64,000 nucleotides of DNA from Harmonia axyridis (Eukaryota; Arthropoda; Insecta; Coleoptera; Coccinellidae), in contig NC_059504.1 of the NCBI RefSeq assembly GCF_914767665.1, forward strand, positions 29,996,501 to 30,060,500, given 5' to 3'. The number at the start of each line of letters is the position of its first letter. Position 1 is the first letter of the stretch. The position numbers and the translations under genes are program-made. Below are positions 34,251-46,582 of the stretch, piece by piece. Below the pieces are notes generated by a model. It did no database searches. It was not told the origin of the DNA and saw nothing but the letters and a program-made list of their open reading frames with translations.

Positions 34251-36465
34251 TAAGTATCTTCTTTGATAAAAATTTTTGACTTTTTAAGTACTGTACCTGC
34301 TGCTTGATTTTATTAATTCAATCAAATTTGTGTATTTTTAAAAATATATTACTTTTCGAACTTAGTTCAGGTCTCAACTTCGAGTAAAGTATTCATAATG
34401 CGGAAACTTTTGGAAATGTTTTACTCTCAGAATATGCAAGTAAGACTTTCTCATCTGTTATATTTATCACACCACTTATCAAATTTGTAACTTTTGTCAC
34501 ACTCGTTCCACAAAATTAGGTTTACAAAATATATATCTTATTTTGAAATAAAAAAAAATTATCAACTTCAAACAACAAAGCATATGTAGATGCTCGTGTA
34601 GATGTAATCTCAGTATTAGCAGAGGAAATGTGAATGAGGCATCATACATTTCAACGTATGATACTAGAGCACAGATAAAAACCCCAGCAAAAATTATGTC
34701 TCCCCGTATAGGGTTTGTGTATTTGTTCACAGAATATGCTGTCATATTTATATTCAAGGGCTTCCTCTTCATCAAAACATCCTTCCTTTCTCTTCGCTAA
34801 CGGTTGACGACTTATAATAATATCCAAAATGAAAAAAGAAAAGAATCAGAAAGGAGTTATAAATATAAGTTTCCATTATATTGATTTGAAGTTATCGACC
34901 AGTTCTAAAGAAGAATATACAACTGAATGGATAGCTTGGAAAAAACCATGAAATTTATAAATTGGATAAGTATTCACCAAGTGGTTAATGGTTTCTTCTA
35001 CGCCACACTCACATAGTGAGGTATTTACCGATGGCATAAGTAAATAGCTATTTGATCAAAGCCATTGTGAATTGTGAGAAACATTAAAAGTTAACTTTCT
35101 TATTTTATTAACCTCGTTTTTCACATAGTAAGCTCAGTCTCCTGAATTGGTATCTCAATGAAAAAGCGAAAAATAATCAACCCCTCGTGTGAATCCAACA
35201 GGGTTTTTATCAGACCTGGGTGGTTTTAATCAAATCCCGATCTACCTCGCTCCATCCACTGCGAAAACCCGTCGCAAAAAGAGCGTCACAGGGAAAATAT
35301 ATCGGTCGCTTGCACCCTTTTTCGTCTGAAAAACCTCCCTTACCTATAAATCTCATAGTGCATCGTTTAAAATTGATAAAATCCATTTATAAGAGATGGT
35401 CGGCTTCACTTATAAAGTATTCGCAATCGTTTTATGTGATATAGTTTTCCGGTCCCCTAAACGCGGTAGTCCATCATAGAGGCGGGAAGACAAGGGGTCG
35501 AAATCACGTCGTGCCGACGGAACTGTGCACATTCCCGCCTCGATCTCGCTCCAAATTAAGAATATGACGCTGATCCCTCTACGCCGATGGCCCAAGAACG
35601 CCCAGCTCTTAATTGAGCGCGCTGCTCTGATACTTTCAATTTAATTTTTAAGAGCTCCATTTTCCAGGGGCGGGGTAGGTCGTGCTTTTTGAGATATGGC
35701 ACATAGTGATTATGTCTTGATACAAATTGGGCATTCTTAGAGGGAGTTTAATTGTCAGACTCTTTACGCCTCCGTTATTTTGGGGTTTCGAGCGAGGGAG
35801 ACGTAGTTACGTTAATTTTTGAAGGCCTATTTTCGGGTGATTCCGGCGGTTTGATGACGTTCATCTGTTTGAGCTCTTTTTGATTAGCGGTGGGTGAAGA
35901 TATCTCTTTGGACGGTGGCTTGATTGGGAGAGTTTTTGGTTCATTAGCTGCTGATTGTTTAAGCATGAAACTAAATCAGATTCTCTTCTGATGAAATTTT
36001 CAACAGAAATATATTTTCATCAGTTGAATCATTCATTATTTAAAATATTACTTTTGAAAATTATTAGGAGTTCATTGTTTGTTGATGATTTTTTCACATG
36101 TCAAAATCTGACATGTTGGTTGTTTCAACTAAGATGTATAACACACTGGTGTGCTCACTAACTTTTGAAAAACCTCAAGATTAAAGTGACGACTTTGAAA
36201 GGTACCAGCCTTCTTGGATTTCAACTTGATTTCCCCATCGTTCCTTATGGCGATGCTCACGACTTCTTTCTGCCAATGCCGTTTCGAGGATAAATCAATA
36301 ATAAATTAATTTTGACAGAAAATTTGAAATGTAATTGGTAAATTCTTTGTATTACCCCACCTTTAGGAAGAAAAGGGACCCATGCCAAGCTGAGACGCCA
36401 AAATGATCTATAAGAAATAATTCATAATAAAAATTCTAAATTTCTGCTTGTCATGGTGATACAGG
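34251..36465. other. No firm gene; contains less AT-rich segments
   Basis: 35,220-35,640 is visibly richer in G and C than its neighbourhood, with few element signatures. 35,775-35,966 on the minus strand is an open frame of 63 codons rich in Pro, Lys, Ser and Glu (SAANEPKTLPIKPPSKEIS). It could be part of a host exon: an AG-preceded start region and a possible donor AAC|GTAACT near 35,816 exist. Nothing recognisable supports this. The remainder is AT-rich. Confidence 0.35.
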
Positions 36466-36676
36466 GTGATTAATAAACATTCCCTCATGAAAGAAATATC
36501 ATAGGTCAAGAAATATGAATTATTTCGAAAATTGTAGTTTCGTCGCCTTTTACGAATGCCTTTCCATAATGATAATCATGATATTAACATACAGGTTGAT
36601 CCAATATTCACAAAAATAGAAAAAGTCTAATATTTTCCTAGTTGGGATCTGATTTATACGATTTCAGAAATATTCT

Positions 36677-37217
36677 CTAACTTTTTCGTGTTATCCACCA
36701 TTCTCTTACAATTATCCTCCATTTTATTTTCCAAATTTTGAAGCTTTCCTCCATTTCATTTTGTAAGGATTTAATGTTATTCTTCATTTCCATACAGTTG
36801 TCCATCATTTGCTCAAAAGCATTTTTAAAGAAATCCAAGGTTGCCTGATTCATTTTTTCAGCGATCTCGTAATCGGCATTCAAAAATAAGGCCAGAAAAA
36901 TGTTCATACTACTGTCCACAGAAATTTCCAAGAAAATATCCACAATAATGTCAACGAGAATGTCCACAAAAAGGTCCACGATGATGAACACAAAAATATC
37001 CACAGAAATGTCCACGATTTAATTAACTCTCGGTTCGAAAACACACGCGAACCCCACACCTGACACCAATTGTAACGTTTTTCGGTTAATTGAATCGGTA
37101 CTTCTGGCTAACACCAATTTATTTCAGGTACACAACTATAAACAACTATTTACAGATGATTTATTTCAACTATTAGACTGATTTATTTCCACTACCATAT
37201 TAATTTATTTTTACAAC
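36677..37217 (-). other. Possible LTR-retrotransposon remnant (leader and gag-like start)
   Basis: On the minus strand, CGTTACA near 37,075 is followed by ATTGGTGTCAGGTGTGGGGT, which resembles the LTR end plus primer-site region of some Ty3/gypsy-type elements. A 112-codon frame then starts at 37,015: first degenerate repeats of VDI/VDIF coded by 12- to 15-bp GTGGACATT-like units, then an amphipathic helix (EIAEKMNQATLDFFKNAFEQ). No capsid, protease or pol motif follows, and the second LTR was not found. The call is tentative. Confidence 0.3.
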
Positions 37218-37639
37218 CAGAGCTGTGCCAAAACCTTGTGCTTAGTGCTTTCGAAAGCACTTGAAAGCAATTTTTAAAACCAGTGCTTAGTGCTTAATAA
37301 TCGAAGTACTTTCGCAAAAGGCTTAGTGCTTAATAATCCCATTTCTAAGCACTAAGCACTTACGAATTTTTGTCTTATCACGAATATGCGCCGACGCTTT
37401 GGTATTCTTTGATCGTTTTACAATATCTGATTAGTCTTTGATTGTCTCGAAATTTCAAGATGATCAAAAAGCAATCACATGATATACATAAATAAATACA
37501 TATTAGATTCATATTAGTTTGATTCAATAAGAAATCAATACATCTGTTAAGAAAAAGGATAATATGAAATTTAAATCATTATCATTATTTTGAAATTAAA
37601 ATTTAATCACAAATCTTAAAGATAATGGAGGGTGACAAA

Positions 37640-38190
37640 ACTTCAAAATTCGAAATTATTCGGTCGATTAGTTAAAGAGTAATTGAACTGTGAAATCTCA
37701 CACATAAGATGAACACCACCCTGTATATCCCAAACGAAGGCACTCAGGAGATTGAAACCTTTTGATACGAGCCCTCCATGATTTCCTCAATTCATGGTAT
37801 CCATTTGTCGCATTAAAAAAAAATAATTAATTCATTGAAGAGTAATTGAATTAAAGAATTTTCATTCTTTAGTGAATGTTTATTGATCGCCCTGTATGAC
37901 CGTGCCAAACAGAGATTCAGAATTTTTATTATGAATTAATTCTTTGTGGTTACGGAAACAGAAAACTGTTCACGTGCAGGGGGATCTAGAATTCACGAAA
38001 ATAGAAAATGTCTGAAATTTTCCTAGTCCAGATCTGATATATTCGATTTCAGAAATATTGAAGTAATACGCTAGTAAAAGATGAAAAAACTTCAAAATTT
38101 GAAATTATTCGGTCGATTAGTTAAAGAGTTATCGAACTGTCAAATTTCATTCATGAGATGAACCCTGTATATTTCTCAAACTAAGGCACT
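37640..38190 (+). repeat. Related repeat blocks inside the hAT-like element
   Basis: The block with GAAATTATTCGGTCGATTAG occurs at about 37,652 and again at about 38,102, each followed by an ACCCTGTATAT-type end. A neighbouring block beginning GATTGAAACC, with TTTGTCGCATT, recurs at 39,678-39,742. A third block (CGATTTCAGAAATATT) links about 38,045 with about 36,658. These are broken copies of one dispersed family. Confidence 0.65.
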
Positions 38191-40325
38191 CAGGCGCAGT
38201 GTGGCCAGATTTAGTAAAAATTTACTTTTTCAGTAGATTTTTCGCATTTTCATAAAGCTTTTAGTTGGAAGAAATCATTTGGTTTTGAAGAATTTAACCG
38301 AGCGGTTGGGAATGTCTAGACTCTAGAATGTTCCGATGAATCAATTCATTGTTCATTGAGGTCCTTCGTTTTACGTGAATCTACCTACTTAAATATAATA
38401 AAATCATAAAACTTCTTCGGTGGCTGTCAGCTGAAAATAGATACAAAGAATGATGGAATATCCGAAGGTTACCTCATTAAAAACAGATGGTGTTTAAAAT
38501 TCAGTTGAAAATACCATTGTCTCAAATTTGGTATTCTATTTAGTGAAAAAATATTGTTGTAACTGGAATTCCATTCACAATTTTGAGTGGCTGAATATTT
38601 CAGATTTAAATATATTCATTTTACATAACAAAATCGTTTTTTGAGGACCTTTATTTTATAGAGAATTTTCACGAAGATATATCTTTGTATTTCCAATCAA
38701 TTCAATTATTTAGATTCATATTTTTCTATAATATGTGGCTAAGGGAGCAGATATTCAATTGTTGAAAGAACATAAAAAAGACCATCAAAAATATACTGCC
38801 GTTTCAATTGAAAAGGGCGTATCTGCATAAAGGGACATTTGAGATATTTGTCTTTGAAGACTTTCATTTCATCCAAAGATTTAATTAAATTAATATGGAA
38901 AAGAACTACATGACAATGCATATTAATTAAATTTAAACTGTGGATGGCACAAATGAAAGTATTGGAAGTTCAATATCACAAAAGTGATTTTTTGTAGATA
39001 CGCACGCACTTCTCAATTCAAACGACAGTATTGATAATCATGAATCGAATTTATTAATTTCAAGACTATTGAAGTCAAATATAATTATCAAAATAATTGT
39101 TGTTACTTGAAATCGTACTTATGAACTTTAACCCTATATATCATGGAATAATAGGATCCTTGAATTATTTCCGAAAACGTATTTTTTTCTTTGTATTTTA
39201 GATTCAAGTTCCAAACCTCGTTCCAAACGTATCTTGTATCTGGTACCTCGAACACTCGTATTCAAAGAATTTTGTATTTGGTTATTTTTTATTGGGTTCC
39301 TTTTACATCTTTGTCGACGATTGCATGTTTTTGGCAAAATTCTAAGTTATTTGGAAAGAGAACTTTTATGGAAATAAGTAATTTCTGAAAAAAAAGACAA
39401 AAATAACGATTTTCACGATGTCATAGGTGAAATCCGATCTATTCTTTCACGATTTCCTTGAAAAATTTCCTGTTTTATTTTCGAATCTGTACGCATCTCT
39501 ACTATCTATCCTATTCATGAAGTAAAATTTAACCATAAGAGACATTATAATAAAGTGTTTTCTGAATAAAGTGAAAATATAATGCAGATTTTCGGTAGAT
39601 TTCTGAACGATGTTGGTAGATTTCTGCGGCAAGTTTAGTAGATTCATCATATTCCAATCTGGTCACGCTGCTCAGCCGATTGAAACCTCTTGATACGAGT
39701 CCTCTATAATGACCTTCATTCAGGGTATTCGTTTGTCGCATTCTTACCGGAACACCCTGTATATGAATGATATATGTCTTGCGACTATTTTTATTGGAAT
39801 ATATTTCATGAAATTGTGTCCGAAAATAGTTCTGTGAAGTGGTTTCATAGAAATAAATATATAATCTGTAATTTTTTTACAGTGTTCGACCTGATATTTC
39901 AAATAACCTTTGAGGAAATTTTTGAAATCCGAAATTGCACGTTATATTCATATACTGATATTATTCTACGTTTAGGATTTCAATAATAAGAATGATTTAG
40001 ATATAATATATTGATGAATGTGATACATTTGTCAATTTCTTTGTTATAACTCCGAAGAATTTACATCTTGACGAGTTTATATCTTCAATTCAATATAGGT
40101 AAAAATATTTCAACTGCATTTCAGATGTAAATACGACTGTTCGCCATCCGCTGTTATTGTTGCCTGTCGGCACGTTAGATAATTTTATTACCCTTCTTTG
40201 TAATTGGTAGACCCGGTGCACAAATTCTTCTAGAATTTTTTCTCCGAGATTCGAAACAGGTTTATTTCATCCAGGCATGTATGTAAAAATAAGACTGTTA
40301 TTTTTAGGGAAAACAACTTTATAAC

Positions 40326-40346
40326 TTCTATGTTCTATGTTCTATG
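40326..40346 (+). repeat. Short tandem repeat, TTCTATG x3
   Basis: Three perfect tandem copies of a 7-mer followed by degenerate ones. 7-8-mer repeats like this form the 3' tails of some CR1-type LINEs, but no LINE coding sequence lies upstream, so this may be chance. Confidence 0.5.
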
Positions 40347-41002
40347 ATCTACGTTTTATGTCTGAGATTCTAACCTAAGACTAGTTCATGTGGTATTTGT
40401 GAGTTATTTTAGAATCCCGAAGAAGTGGCATTGTTTTTGATTTCTTACAGGTTAGTAAGCTATTTCTTTTTATTTGTTTTTATTTATTTTCATTTTATTT
40501 CTTTGTATTACTTTGTATAATATTATTTCTTTTTTGTATGTTATTATGTTATATTTTAAACTAAACAAAATAAATCTTACAGATTCAAGACATCAAATCG
40601 TCTATTTCTTTGATTATAAAAATAAGAATTGATTACATTCTTATATGTACTTTTAGAATCCCGAAATAAAGATGCATACACAAAAAATTCCTAAGTGAAT
40701 TTTCACTTATCTCATGAAATATCATAATAGGTCGAAAGTTTATTTAACCCCTTAACATTATTAAATTTGTTTATACCCCTTAACATTATCTAACTCTATT
40801 ATTCAGTTACTGAATCTAATGTTTATTATGCATACTCTGAAAATGGAATGCAATAAAATAGACAATTATGGAATTAATTGTTTAAAAAATCAGGACTGTT
40901 TCCGATGCCGATAAGGCACGTTTGCAAAATATATTCTATTTTATTCTGCTAACACAAAAATTATCAAGCTTTATTGGAGAATCATAGGAATGACGATGTA
41001 GG

Positions 41003-41750
41003 TACCGGGTTTTTCACCATAATTTGACCCCCCCTTTAACTTTGTTACTAAAAGAGGTACAAAAAAATGTTTTGCACAAAACTTTCACGAAATCGACTAA
41101 TGTTTTTTAAAATGATTTCACAAAACGAAATATATACAGAGTGGGCCACATATTAATAGCAACTTCATTTTTTCAAATAGAACACCCTGTATATTTTTCT
41201 ATATTTGACTAGTTCTTTTTCCCCTGATTTCAAATATATAACATATGTTTGGCCTATATCTCTTATTCTGAGTACCACAGAGTTTAAAGTTTTAAGAACC
41301 ACCTAGCATGCTCAGTTATTAGTTTTCAAGTGGTAGGCTGCGATAACTCAAAATGCTCTTTTTTGAGTTATATCGTTGGCAACGAATGAAATATAGTCAA
41401 ATTGATAACTCAAAAAAGATCATTTTGAGTTATCGCAGCCTACCACTTGAAAACTGCTTAAAATTTGAAACTCTGTGGTAATCAGAATAAGAGAGATAGG
41501 CCAAATATATGTTATATATTTAAAATCAGGGGAAAAAGAGCTTTTCAAATATAGAAAAATATACAGGGTGTTGTATTTGAAAAAATGAAGTTGCTATCAA
41601 TATGTGGCCCACTCTGTATATATTTTGTTTTGTGAAATCATTTTGAAAAACACTAGTCGATTTCGTGAAACTTTTGTAGAAAACATTTTTTTGTACCTCT
41701 TTTAGTAACAAAGTTGAAGGGGGGGTCAAATTATGGTGAAAAACCCGGTA
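41003..41750. mobile_element. Almost fully palindromic MITE, 748 bp
   Basis: It begins TACCGGGTTTTTCACCATAA and ends in its reverse complement, including TA at each end. The whole length is one inverted repeat with arms of about 370 bp and a spacer of only about 40 bp (near 41,360-41,400). Arms keep high identity, including the C-run near 41,032 and the CTGCGATAACTCAAAATG stretch near the centre. Inner element-like ends (ACACCCTGTATATTT) are mirrored too. No protein is encoded; the 75-codon minus frame is a by-product. Confidence 0.85.
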
Positions 41751-42999
41751 CATTCAGTGTTCAGAGCTCTGAAAGAACGTAGACGTTTTGAATGAACCCT
41801 TGTTGAAAAAACGGTTCCATATGTTGTAAATGGCATCATTTGGGATAAATATTTCCTCCGAATACTGCATTCACCTTGTATATTATATAAATCCCTATAG
41901 TTCAGATGTTACGGAATCCTATTAACATCAAGACGTTCATAATTTGAGTTGGTTGGATGGTTCAAAATCAATTTCTATTTTGGTGAACTATCTTTCTTAC
42001 CAGATGTTGTTAATAAATATTTTCTCCGTTCATTCGATGCGGGTTGGGTAGGTCATAAAGTGTCATAAAAGCTGTTCGGGATTTGCCAAAAGAACGGTTC
42101 TATATTAGATTGTTCTTGTTTAAAAACAAATCTCATCTTGGAAATATGCATTTAAAACAGAAAATGATTAAAATATGAACTTCAACTCGAATTTACATTG
42201 AAATATACAGTTATGCAAATGCATATTCATACGAAGCCTAGTTATGGTTTTACCAAATTCGTCGGTTTTGTGATAGGAAATATTGCATATTCAAGATATT
42301 TTGTTTGAAATTTTTATGTTTCTGGTTGAACTATCCGCATAATATTAATTACGATTCTTGAAATTGTTATTTAACATCTAAAGGAAACATTTCATTTAGA
42401 TTGGAATATGGAATAATAACTCATCACAATTGTCCCTTCCATGCAGGTTCCTGCTAATTCATATTCAAACTCTATGTTGGTTAACTAGTATCATTCATTT
42501 TTGTGATAATTCAATTTTACTTTCATTCAAACATTTTTCTACAAATAAAAATTAAAGTGTTAAAAGTTCAAAATCCACATTTGAAAAATTTGAACTTGTT
42601 CTCTTTCATTTTCATTTTGTCCATTTTTTTTTATTTTGATAATCGTGTTTATATTGCCAACTCTGAAAAATAATAACCTCATTTTTTCATTCGCGAAAAT
42701 TTACTATTTTGAATCAGATCGCTTTTAGAAAGTTCCGGTGAACTTCTTCTTTTACCCGTACATAATCTTACATAATGTTAATAGGAACAATATTTATTCC
42801 GATTGAAAAACTTCACTTTCAACAGTTCCTACTAAAGTGCTTAGTGCTTAGTGCTCGAAATTTCGAATTACTTTTACAAAGTGCTTAGTAATCGCGAGTC
42901 TTTTGTAAAAATCGGTGCTTAGTGCTGGTGCTCGAAGCCCTTTTCTTTCGAGTGCTTAGTGCTCAAGCACTTTTTTTCAGTGCTCGTCACAGCTCTGCT

Positions 43000-43425
43000 A
43001 CTGAGTCAATTGTTTTTTAATAGAAATATGTATTTTAGTAACATCATATGTCGGATTCCGCAGTTTATAAAAGATGTAAGGAACTATTCTTCGTTCAAGA
43101 AAAAGCTGAGGGCTTGGCTTCTTGATGTAAATAGAGGTGAAATCATGCAACTTATGAATACGCTAATTTGAATCCCTACGTCGTTGTTTGATTGGTCCAT
43201 TTAAATCTATTCGTTGGTAGAGATGAATTATTTTTTCTTTTTTCAGAACTTAATGTTTGTGATCTTTCTTTTCTGGAATGGTTGATGGAATCGAAAGATA
43301 CTTCCATAACAAATTTTACTTCATGGGTATCATCGGTTTATTCCTATTACATGAGAGAAAATTGAATTACTTTTGATTTGTATTTATTTTACTGGTAATA
43401 AATTATTTATTATTATTATTATAAT
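43000..43425 (+). pseudogene. LINE 3' terminus with C-terminal codons
   Basis: Just beyond the hAT-like end a frame reads CRIPQFIKDVRNYSSFKKKL RAWLLD, the closing segment of L2/jockey-type pol proteins (N-x-LP...FK-x-x-L). A stop follows at about 43,170, then a 3' UTR and a TTATTATTATTA tail at about 43,405-43,422. The rest of the element is absent, so this is a strong 5' truncation. Confidence 0.6.
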
Positions 43426-43777
43426 TCCAACCCTATCTCAGTAATACAGGGTGGGAGTTCTGATAAGTTCAGATTAAATTTGCAGGTTGAAAAAACTTCC
43501 TGTATATGTAGATTTATTCCATGAGAAAACTCGGGGTATAAGGTATCGTGAAAAAATGCATTATTTTTGCATGAAAAGAAGGCTTCAATTACCACAGTTA
43601 GAATGATCCAATTTAGGTGAAACATGAGCTGTTGTTATATAACTTGTTGCAAGGGCGTAGCTAGGTTTCAGTTTCGGGGGGGGTTTTAAGACAAAGGCGA
43701 ATACAGAAAGGATAATTGGAGAAATAACAATTTTTTCATAGAAATAAATGAGTGTTTGGATTGTGCCTATATGTAAC

Positions 43778-44650
43778 GGGTGTTTTTTTTCGAGGTATAT
43801 AACTTTAAGTTGGCATTTCTGTTCAAGATGGCGACCGATTTAACAGCTGTCAAGTGATTTATTCTCAGTTTGGTTTGGCAATTCATCATGAATAGACTCA
43901 CGCCTGAACAACGCTTGCAAATAGTGCAATTTTATTTCGAAAATAATGGTTCTGTGCGGAATACGTATCGCGCACTACGTTCATTTTATTTTGTTTAGCG
44001 ATGAAGCGCAATTCTGGTTGAATGGCTACGTCAACAAACGAAACTGCCGCATTTGGAGTGAAGCTAATCCTCAAGTGTATGTCGAAACACCGTGACATCT
44101 AGAGAAACTGACTGTTTTGTGCGCTTTATGGGCTGGTGGAATCATTGGTCCGTACTTCTTCAAAAACGATAATGGCCAGAACGTTACAGTCAATAGTGAT
44201 CGGTATAGAGCCATGATTACTAACTTTTTCATTCCTGAACATTCATGAACAATCATGATGTCCAGGAGCTGTGGTTCCAACAAGACGGCGCAAAATGTCA
44301 CACAGCTCGTGACACAATCGATTTATTGAAAAACACGTTTGGTGACCGCCTAATTTCACGTTTTGGACCTGTGAATTGGCCTTCAAGATCTTGTGATTCA
44401 ACACCGCTAGACTACTTTCTGTGGGGCTATGTAAAGTCATTGGTCTAAGCGGATAAACCACAAACCCTTGACCATTTGGAAAACAACATTCGCCGTGATA
44501 TTGCCGGTATACGGCCACAAATGTTGGAAAGTCATCGAAAATTGGACGTCCAGATTAGACTATATCCGAGCCAGCTGTGGCGGTCATATGCCAGAAATCA
44601 TATTTAAAATGTAATGCCACAAAATTATCTTGCGGATCAATAAAATTCCA
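43778..44650 (+). pseudogene. Mariner-type transposase, internally deleted
   Basis: The 5' end GGGTGTTTTTTTTCGAGG is a typical mariner-like terminus. The gene starts at 43,888 (MNRLTPEQRLQIVQFYFENN), then jumps from YRALRS to FILFSDEAQFWLNGYVNK, losing roughly 100 residues including much of the second helix-turn-helix. The first catalytic Asp (FSDEA), second (ELWFQQDGAKCHTA) and third (STPLDYFLWGY) are present but in different frames. A stop at about 44,096, a frameshift near 44,245 and another near 44,480 disrupt it; the native stop lies at 44,612. The 3' terminus is not recognisable after about 44,650. Confidence 0.85.
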
Positions 44651-45329
44651 GACAATCGAATAATCCATCGCAAAAATATCAAACTCGTTCTCTGTATATG
44701 CCACTATTTCAAGAAAGTAAAGCGAATAAAAGTGCTTGACATAACCATAATGAGAGCCAACTCATTCAGCCTATTTGCACTAGTTTTATTTCTCAAGTAT
44801 GATTTAAGGAAAAAAGCACTTTCAAAATCACTTTTTAAAATTTAGTTTATTTCTTTACATCGATTCCTATGAAAATATTTAGGAAATAAATACCGTCCTA
44901 GTATTTATACAACAGAGTACTGAAATTCAAATTTTCACATTTTCGCATTTTTTTCAATGTTTTATAATAAAATTTTGGTGACAAACTTCAGATTTGAATC
45001 CTCTACCCCAGAAAAATAAATCAAAGAATTTAAAACTACCCCATCAACTGGGTTTTGGCAGATATAGATAAAATACGCCAATTTTGAACTATCGTTTGAG
45101 CCAGGTTTATCGGACGAAAAACTAGATGGAAGAAAACGCCAGAAGATTAAATTTTGTTTGTATATTTTTTTAATGTTCCGTCACTAAATTTTGGTGGTAA
45201 AACTCAGATTCGGATTCAGCACCCAAAAAAATATATAATAGTAATAATAATTTATTGATCCTTCAGGACACTTAACAATGTGTATAGGATAAGTCAAGGA
45301 AATATAATTTAATCTACTATTCTATTATT

Positions 45330-46582
45330 TACAACATATAGTTACTATTCTTTCGAGTGATCAACGAATCAGAGAGAAATTCCCTAACAGAATAGAAACA
45401 TTTTTGCAGCAACAACTCCTTAATTACATTTTTGAATGATTGTTTGTTCAAATATTTCAAATGGGAGGGCAAATGGTTGAACAATCTAATACACCTGTTA
45501 ATTGCGTGTTCTATGATCGTGCGACCTAGCTAATTTTTTCCAATTAGTCTCATTATCTTTAGCGTATATGAGACATTTGAATATGTATAGACATGGGAGT
45601 GATAGTAATCTATTGGCAACAAATATAGGCCGACAGGATGCGCGATGGTTCAAACTAAAAAGTAGACGTATTACTCTTTTCTGTGCTACAAAAACTCTAG
45701 AGCAGGAACTACCGTCTCCCCAGAGCAAAATATTGTAAGATATATGACAGTAAACAAGGCTGTAATCAACATCAATAAGAGAACTAGGAGGTAGAGAAGT
45801 TTTGAGTCTACTTATTGCGTGATAAGCATTATTGATTTTTTTGCATAGGACATCAACGTGGGTTGACCAACTAAGACTTCGATCCATGTGGATCCCAAGG
45901 AATTCAGTCTGTTGGAATTATAGTAGTTCCCAGACAATCTATTTTCAACAGACCTCTTTCATAGTTTCTTAATCCGAAATACAAACAAGCTGTCTTACCT
46001 ACATTAACTATCAGATTGTTACGGCTACACCATGATATGAACTCATCCATAATTTTATTACAAGCTGTCTGGAGCTCATCACAACTTCGAGCCGCGATTA
46101 CGACAGATGTGTCATCAGCAAATAATATAAGCAATAAGCTGGATAAATGAGGCGGTAAGTCATTTATGAAAAGTAAGAATAATAGAGGTTCCATTACAGA
46201 GCCCTGTGGAACACCCATCTCTATATTATATTCTCCGGAATAATGTTTTTCGTTTCTCACTAACATAGTTCTGTGATGGAGAAAACTACGCAGCCAATCG
46301 GAAAAAATGCCTCTAAAGCCAAGATAGTAACATTTATCTATAATAAACTGGAAGGATAGAGTATCAAAGGCGCAGGAAAGATCGAAAAAAATTCCTGAAA
46401 CATGCAGATTTGAATCCAGGCATTTGTAAACTGATTCCACAAACTTCAGTGCGGCTGTCTGGGTGGAGCAACCAACTCTAAAGCCGTGCTGGGCCTCATT
46501 AAGGATATTGAATTTATTCAAGTATGCCATAATTTTCTTGAAAACCACTCTCTCAAAAACTTTGGAAAGAACACTAAGCATC
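45330..46582 (-). pseudogene. L2-like LINE RT, palm to C-terminus
   Basis: Blocks in order are SMLSVLSKVFERVVFKKIMA, NEAQHGFRVGCSTQTAALKF, IFFDLSCAFDTLSFQFIIDK, EMGVPQGSVMEPLLFLLFIN (LGP of the usual motif reads MEP) and LFADDTSVVIAARSCDELQT. A small deletion with frameshift near 45,900 separates this from SLSWSTHVDVLCKKINNAYH and the C-terminal ASCRPIFVANRLLSLPCLYI. The frame stops at 45,498, but decayed C-terminal codons continue to about 45,330. Confidence 0.85.

Larger units (their letters stand above)
37218..42997. mobile_element. hAT-like non-autonomous element, 5.8 kb
   Basis: The ends are CAGAGCTGTG and CACAGCTCTG, typical hAT-type termini. Subterminal regions at both ends carry many copies of GTGCTTAGTGCTT or its complement (AAGCACTAAGCAC), like transposase-binding repeats in hAT elements. 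The flanking 8-mers do not match, so the target duplication is lost or the two ends come from different copies. No transposase is visible inside; the interior is AT-rich with nested repeats. Confidence 0.6.

Noticed and set aside
36466..37898. Inverted ends TACAGGGTGATTAATAAACA and their partner near 37,872 as one element
   Set aside because: The right end lies inside the hAT-like element starting at 37,218, so the two ends more likely come from different copies of a dispersed family.
40326..40346. CR1 LINE 3' tail
   Set aside because: The 7-mer repeat fits, but no LINE coding or 3' UTR sequence is recognisable upstream.
44071..44518. Minus-strand frames of 76 and 91 codons
   Set aside because: Antisense to the plus-strand mariner transposase, which explains their open state.
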